From Nocardia jejuensis NBRC 103114 (GTDB lineage Bacteria; Actinomycetota; Actinomycetes; Mycobacteriales; Mycobacteriaceae), in NCBI RefSeq assembly GCF_001613145.1, contig NZ_BDBU01000032.1, positions 102,649-166,648 of the forward strand: DNA of 64,000 nucleotides, read 5' to 3'. Below the pieces are notes generated by a model that was not told where the DNA came from, searched no databases, and worked only from the letters and a program-made list of their open reading frames with translations. Shown piece after piece: positions 59,961 through 64,000 of the stretch. Numbering within the stretch: the first letter of the stretch is position 1; each line of letters starts with the position of its first letter. The position numbers and the translations under genes were made by a program.

Positions 59961-59974
59961 CTCGAGAACACGCG

Positions 59975-60015
59975 AGAACGCCCGCCCCCGAGTCGAACTC
60001 GGGGGCGGGCGTTCT
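59975..60015 (+). terminator. Terminator after purD
   Basis: A perfect 19-bp stem (59975-59993 with 59997-60015) with a CGA loop follows the purD stop by 14 bp. Confidence 0.9.
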
Positions 60016-60065
60016 TCGCATCGACGGGTGGACCTGTGTGGTCGAGCGGGCGGCCGTACCGGATT

Positions 60066-60310
60066 ATGTCCAGCCCGACGGCCCCGGACCCGACGGCCCG
60101 GACCGGGCGACCGGGACCCACGACCGGGACCCACGACCGGGGCTCGACGACTCCGACCGGACGACCGGGACTCAACGACCGGGACCGGACGACCCGAGCC
60201 CGACGACCCGGGACCCACGACCGGGGCTCAACGACTCCAACCGGACGACCGGGACTCAACGACCCGGACCCGACGGCCCCGGCCCGCCGAGACCGGATCC
60301 AACGAGCCGG
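60066..60310. repeat. GC minisatellite downstream of purD
   Basis: The region is built from short GACCGGGAC/GACGACC motifs. A 55-bp segment at 60126-60180 recurs at 60210-60264 (84-bp period) with two G-to-A changes. Frames across it on both strands are low-complexity Pro/Arg/Gly translations and look non-coding. Confidence 0.75.
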
Positions 60311-60350
60311 TCCGGAGGGCAGTGGGGCGGGGCGGGTCCGGTTCGCTGGG

Positions 60351-61970
60351 TCAGGTCAGGCCGATGCCGCGCTGGGCCAGCCAGGCTTGCGGGTCCACGT
60401 GCTGGCCGTTGATGACGATCTCGAAATGCAGGTGCGGGCCGGTGGAGTCGCCGCGGTTGCCGATGCGGGCGATCTGCAGGCCGGCCGGGACGCGTTCGCC
60501 CACCGACACCGAGAAGTCGTACATGTGCCCGTAGACGGAGATGGTGCCGTCGTCGTGGCGGATGCGCACCCACAGGCCGAAACCCTGGGCCGGACCCGCG
60601 TCGATCACGGTGCCCGCCGCGACCGCGTAGATCGGTGAGCCGATCGGGGCCGCGATATCGATGCCCGCGTGGAAAGTGCCCCAGCGCGAGCCGAATCCGG
60701 AGGTGAACGCGCCCTTCGCGGGCAGCGCGAACCCGCCGACTCCCGGCAGCACGAATCCGGGTGGCAGGGTTCCCTCGGGTGCGGGGCTCACCATCCACGG
60801 CTGAGGCTCACCGGCGACCGCCGCCGCGGCCTCGGCCTTGGCGCGTTCGAGGGTCGCGCGCGCGGCGGCCGCCACCACGGCCGATTCGCGCAGCCGCTCA
60901 CCGTTGCTGATGGCATCCAGATAGCGTTTGGCCGATTCGGCCGAAGTCTGCACCTGTAGCGGATAGGCCACCGGAACCCGTAGTGCCACACCGGGTTCCG
61001 CGGGAGCGTCGATCGGAACCAGCCCGATCGCGCTGTCCGCCCCCGCGAACGCCACCACGGCCACCATGCCGCCGATCAGCACCCGATGCTTGACGGTCCA
61101 GGCCCGCACCACCGGCGCCTGCCGCCGAACCTCCCCCTTGCCCTTCGCGACCAGCTCCTCGAACTCTCCCCGCGTCCGAGGCCGCCGCCCCCACAGCTCG
61201 ATCCCGCGCTGCTTCGCCCCGGGAATCCGCTCCCGCACCGAGGCCATCCCGTCCCGCGCTCCCGTGAGGACGCGTCCGGCGCGCTCCCGCGCCCGATCCG
61301 GTTCACTCCCGGGTCCGCCTACCGTCCGCACCCCCGGCACGAACCGATCCCCGACCCGAAACCCCTGCTTTGTTCTCGAAGCGGTCGAGCCGGAGTCCGG
61401 AGCCTCCGCGAGGCCCGCGCCGGGCTCGCCGGCCGATTCGGCCGTGTCCGTGCTCCGCCCGCTGTCGGCCGAAACCGCTATCGGCACTTCGTGTTCGAGG
61501 TCCTCGGCCGAGTCGATCGCGGGAAGGGCCGCCGATTCGATATTCCGTTCGATATCAGCCGAGTCTGCTGTCGGCATGTCACGTTTGACGTTGTCCAGGT
61601 TGCCGACCGCGGGGCTGACCGCCGGATCGGTATCGCTCGCGGCCGCGGATTCGCCCGGCTCGGAATCGGCCGGGCGCTCCGGTTCCCGATGTTCGAGGCC
61701 GTCGGTTCTCGGGGCGGTTCCGGGTCTGGATTTCGTGGCCGAATGGGTATTTGCTTCGGGCGTGTCGGATCTGTCGTCCGGTCTGCTGCCGTTGCGGCCC
61801 GTTTCGCGGGTCGTGGGCGGGGCGGACGGCATTGTCGGCGGGGTGTGGCCGTTGGTGTCTGGCGTTGTCGTTTCGGCTCCCGGAGTGGATCGGTTCGGTG
61901 GCGCCGGCGTCGCGCCGGTTCTGGATTTTCCCCCTGGCACAGAGTCTCCCTCAGGCATTCCGGCGGCCAT
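60351..61970 (-). CDS. M23 (LytM-type) peptidase with long disordered cytoplasmic region
   Basis: A 539-residue protein: residues 1-~200 are low-complexity and Pro/Ser/Asp/Glu-rich, ~200-290 basic, one membrane helix follows (VLIGGMVAVVAFAGADSAIGLV), then a linker and a C-terminal M23 domain with zinc motifs FHAGIDIAAPIGSPIYAVAAGTV and HLHFEIVINGQHVDPQAWL. M23 enzymes cut peptidoglycan cross-links. The start could be 61970 or the internal ATG 61958. Only 41 bp separate it from the divergent aspB-like gene. Confidence 0.85.
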   Translation of the reverse strand: MAAGMPEGDSVPGGKSRTGATPAPPNRSTPGAETTTPDTNGHTPPTMPSAPPTTRETGRNGSRPDDRSDTPEANTHSATKSRPGTAPRTDGLEHREPERPADSEPGESAAASDTDPAVSPAVGNLDNVKRDMPTADSADIERNIESAALPAIDSAEDLEHEVPIAVSADSGRSTDTAESAGEPGAGLAEAPDSGSTASRTKQGFRVGDRFVPGVRTVGGPGSEPDRARERAGRVLTGARDGMASVRERIPGAKQRGIELWGRRPRTRGEFEELVAKGKGEVRRQAPVVRAWTVKHRVLIGGMVAVVAFAGADSAIGLVPIDAPAEPGVALRVPVAYPLQVQTSAESAKRYLDAISNGERLRESAVVAAAARATLERAKAEAAAAVAGEPQPWMVSPAPEGTLPPGFVLPGVGGFALPAKGAFTSGFGSRWGTFHAGIDIAAPIGSPIYAVAAGTVIDAGPAQGFGLWVRIRHDDGTISVYGHMYDFSVSVGERVPAGLQIARIGNRGDSTGPHLHFEIVINGQHVDPQAWLAQRGIGLT

Positions 61971-62011
61971 TACGGGACAGGCGGGGGAGTGGGTGCTCTA
62001 CCGTCTGTCGG

Positions 62012-63184
62012 GTGCGTATCGAATCTCGCCGGTCGGCCATTCCACCTTTTTACGTGATGGATGTCTGGAAAGCAGCAGCTGAACGGGCGCGGACCCATGG
62101 GGATGTGCTGGTGCTGGCCGCGGGCCAGCCCTCCACTCCCGCGCCCCGGGCGGTGCTGCGGGCCACCAAAGCGGCCATGGACTCCGAATTGCTCGGGTAC
62201 ACCGAGACATTCGGGATTCTGGCGCTGCGGGAGGCGATCGCGGGTCATCACCGGGACACCTACGGGGTCGAGGTGGACGCGGAGGACGTGGTCGTGACCA
62301 CCGGTTCCTCGGGTGCGTTCACGCTGTTGTTCCTGGCCGCGTTCGACGCCGGGGACACCGTGGTGGTGGCCCGGCCGGGCTACCCGGCGTACCGGAACAC
62401 CCTCACGGCGCTGGGCTGCGACGTGGTGGAGCTGGACTGCGGCCCCGAGACCCGATTCCAGCCGACCGTGGCCATGCTCGAGGCGCTGCCGGAGCCGCCC
62501 GCCGGATTGATCGTGGCGAGCCCGGCCAATCCGACGGGGACCATGATCGCGCCCGAGGAGCTCGCGGCGCTGGCCCGCTGGTGCGACGCGCACGGCACGC
62601 TGCTCATCTCGGACGAGATCTATCACGGCATCGTCTACGACACCGGTCTGTCCGGGGACACCGAGCCGACCGCCTCGGCGTGGGAGACCTCCCGCGAGTC
62701 GGTGGTCATCGGATCGGTGTCGAAGTACTTCTCCATGACCGGCTGGCGGCTGGGCTGGATGCTGGTGCCGCGTTCGCTGCGCCCGGCCCTGCAGCGGCTC
62801 GCCTCGAACATGACGGTCTGCCCGCCGGCCATCTCGCAATTCGCGGCGGTGCACGCGTTCGGCGCGGAGGCCAAACAGGAACTCGACGCACATGTGCAGC
62901 GGTATGCGGCAAACCGTCAGCTGCTGCTGTCGGGCCTGCCCAAACTGGGTATCACCGACCTCGCTCCGGCGGACGGCGCGTTCTACGCATACGCGAATAT
63001 CGCTCACCTGACCCAGGATTCGATGGGCTGGTGCACCGAGGTGCTGGACCGGACCGGAGTCGCGCTCGCGCCCGGCATCGACTTCGACACCCGCAACGGT
63101 TTACACATGGTGCGCTTCTCCTTCGCGGGCGCGAGTGCCGATATCGAAGAGGCACTGGACCGGTTGGAACGGTATATAGCGTGA
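62012..63184 (+). CDS. aspB: PLP-dependent aminotransferase, AspB-like
   Basis: A 390-residue fold-type I aminotransferase: PPFYVMDVWKAAAERARTHGDVLVLAAGQPS at the N-terminus, YTETFGILALREAIAGHH, SPANPTGTMI, SDEIYHGIVYD and PLP-Lys238 in GSVSKYFSMTGWRLGW. The N-terminus matches Rv3565 (annotated aspB), which in M. tuberculosis sits at the far end of the same steroid cluster. Start is GTG 62012. Its true amino donor is not known. Confidence 0.85.
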   Translation: MRIESRRSAIPPFYVMDVWKAAAERARTHGDVLVLAAGQPSTPAPRAVLRATKAAMDSELLGYTETFGILALREAIAGHHRDTYGVEVDAEDVVVTTGSSGAFTLLFLAAFDAGDTVVVARPGYPAYRNTLTALGCDVVELDCGPETRFQPTVAMLEALPEPPAGLIVASPANPTGTMIAPEELAALARWCDAHGTLLISDEIYHGIVYDTGLSGDTEPTASAWETSRESVVIGSVSKYFSMTGWRLGWMLVPRSLRPALQRLASNMTVCPPAISQFAAVHAFGAEAKQELDAHVQRYAANRQLLLSGLPKLGITDLAPADGAFYAYANIAHLTQDSMGWCTEVLDRTGVALAPGIDFDTRNGLHMVRFSFAGASADIEEALDRLERYIA

Positions 63185-63200
63185 ACTGCCAAGACATTTC

Positions 63201-63219
63201 TCCGACTGGTTCTGTCGGA
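63201..63219. promoter_or_regulatory. Inverted repeat upstream of TetR gene
   Basis: TCCGAC (63201-63206) faces GTCGGA (63214-63219) with a 7-nt spacer, 40 bp before the TetR start; a possible operator. Confidence 0.4.
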
Positions 63220-63259
63220 CTCGCCCACGAGCCAGGCTGATGACTGGCACGATTGCACG

Positions 63260-63874
63260 GTGACCACTGCGACGACTCCGAAAGGCGAACGGCGTCGCCA
63301 GATGCTGGTTTCAGCCGCCGCCGAGCTGCTGCTCGAGGGCGGCTTCGAAGCGGTCCGGCACCGCTCGGTAGCGACCCGGGCCGATCTGCCCCTGGCATCG
63401 ACCACCTACTACTTCGAATCGCTCGAGGATCTGATCGCGCGCGCGGTCGAGTTCTCCGGCAACGCCGAACTCGATGCCATGCGCCGCCGACTCGGCGAGG
63501 TGAACCACCGCCGCCGCGGCGCGGAGGCCACGGTCGATCTGGTGCTGGATCTCCTGGTCGGCCCCGAGACCCAGGACGAGGACGCCCGCGGCCAGCTCAT
63601 CGCCCGATACGAGCGTTCGGTGGCCTCGGCCCGCCATCCCGAACTACGCGATGTGCAGCTACGACTACGCGCCCAGCTCGACGAACTGCTCGCCGACGTC
63701 CTGCGCCGCTCCGACCGAGTGGTCCGTGCCGAACAGCTCCGCCGAGTGGTCGCGGTCGTCGACGGCGCGGTGGTCACCGCCCTCGGTGAGTTCGACCCCC
63801 AACCCCGCCGCATGGCCCGCGGCGCCCTCCTCGAGGTCATCGACATAGTCGCCCCGCCAACGGTTTCCGTCTAG
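63260..63874 (+). CDS. TetR-family regulator
   Basis: A 204-residue TetR protein: HTH FEAVRHRSVATRADLPLASTTYYFESLEDLIARAVEF, then a helical ligand domain. Start is GTG 63260. It follows the aspB-like gene by 75 bp. Targets and ligand unknown. The last 126 bp of the window hold nothing recognisable. Confidence 0.8.
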   Translation: MTTATTPKGERRRQMLVSAAAELLLEGGFEAVRHRSVATRADLPLASTTYYFESLEDLIARAVEFSGNAELDAMRRRLGEVNHRRRGAEATVDLVLDLLVGPETQDEDARGQLIARYERSVASARHPELRDVQLRLRAQLDELLADVLRRSDRVVRAEQLRRVVAVVDGAVVTALGEFDPQPRRMARGALLEVIDIVAPPTVSV

Positions 63875-64000
63875 CCGCCCCCCGCCGCAAAGATCCGCCC
63901 AACACCGATCTGCCCCCGGTCGCGTCCTATCGAAACCGCGTCCCCGAAACCCCAATCGCCCACCTCTTTCAACGGTCCTCCCCGGTGTTCGTGGCCCGGC

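Noticed and set aside
60066..60310. Possible CRISPR array in the GC repeats after purD
   Set aside because: Repeats are short, imperfect and contiguous without unique spacers; no cas genes are present.

Overview
The window is high-GC DNA from a mycolate actinomycete, most likely Nocardia or a close relative. It carries a Mycobacterium-type steroid-degradation cluster, a complete mce4 sterol importer, a PhoPR-like pair, a GTG/TTG-rich start repertoire and many ATGA/GTGA gene couplings. Gene identities rest on comparison with families I recognise; no search was run.

0-13 kb: steroid C/D-ring catabolism. ipdF (cut by the left edge), the repressor kstR2, fadA6, the minus-strand operon echA20-ipdA-ipdB-ipdC and two plus-strand SDR genes make up the KstR2-type module. 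Two almost identical 18-bp operators lie upstream of kstR2 and in the echA20/SDR divergent promoter. A hypothetical gene, a uracil permease, a metallophosphoesterase and an SDR are interspersed.

13-18 kb: an accessory block inserted in the steroid cluster. It encodes a secreted, membrane-anchored protein built mostly of Gly-Ser-Ala pentad repeats, an ImmA-like HExxH metallopeptidase, a 32-codon coupled mini-ORF, a seven-helix membrane protein and, convergent to these, an EspR-like DNA-binding protein. The intergenic DNA is rich in hairpins. This is the least explained part of the window.

18-35.5 kb: sterol side-chain degradation. fadA5 and cyp125 are divergent. A minus-strand operon encodes a DUF35-like protein, Ltp3, Ltp4 and a SnoaL-like protein. 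An F420-type oxidoreductase, fadD19, fadE26-fadE27, fdxD and a hsd4A-like SDR follow. KstR-type palindromes (TnnAACnnGTTnnA) sit at essentially every promoter here. Between them are a SigG-like sigma factor, a VOC protein, a glycosyltransferase and a mycothiol-dependent-isomerase-like protein. The igr genes (fadE28-fadE29-chsH1-chsH2-ltp2) that follow cyp125 in M. tuberculosis are not here.

35.5-47.3 kb: mce4 operon, yrbE4A-yrbE4B-mce4A-F-mam4A-mam4B, preceded by two KstR-type sites and followed by a second, diverged Mam pair. KstR would thus coordinate sterol uptake (Mce4), side-chain activation and oxidation (CYP125, FadD19, FadE26/27, Hsd4A, FadA5), while KstR2 controls the last rings (FadA6, IpdA/B/C, EchA20).

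47.3-64 kb: mostly housekeeping and regulation: SDR, otsA and a small partner gene, alpha/beta hydrolase, MbtH-like protein, tRNA-Thr(TGT), TetR plus ene-reductase operon, a KstR-like TetR regulator, an IclR regulator, phoP/phoR-like genes, HIT and PH-domain proteins, purD, an M23 peptidase, an aspB-like aminotransferase and a TetR regulator. Several convergent gene ends carry short tandem repeats beside perfect terminator hairpins.
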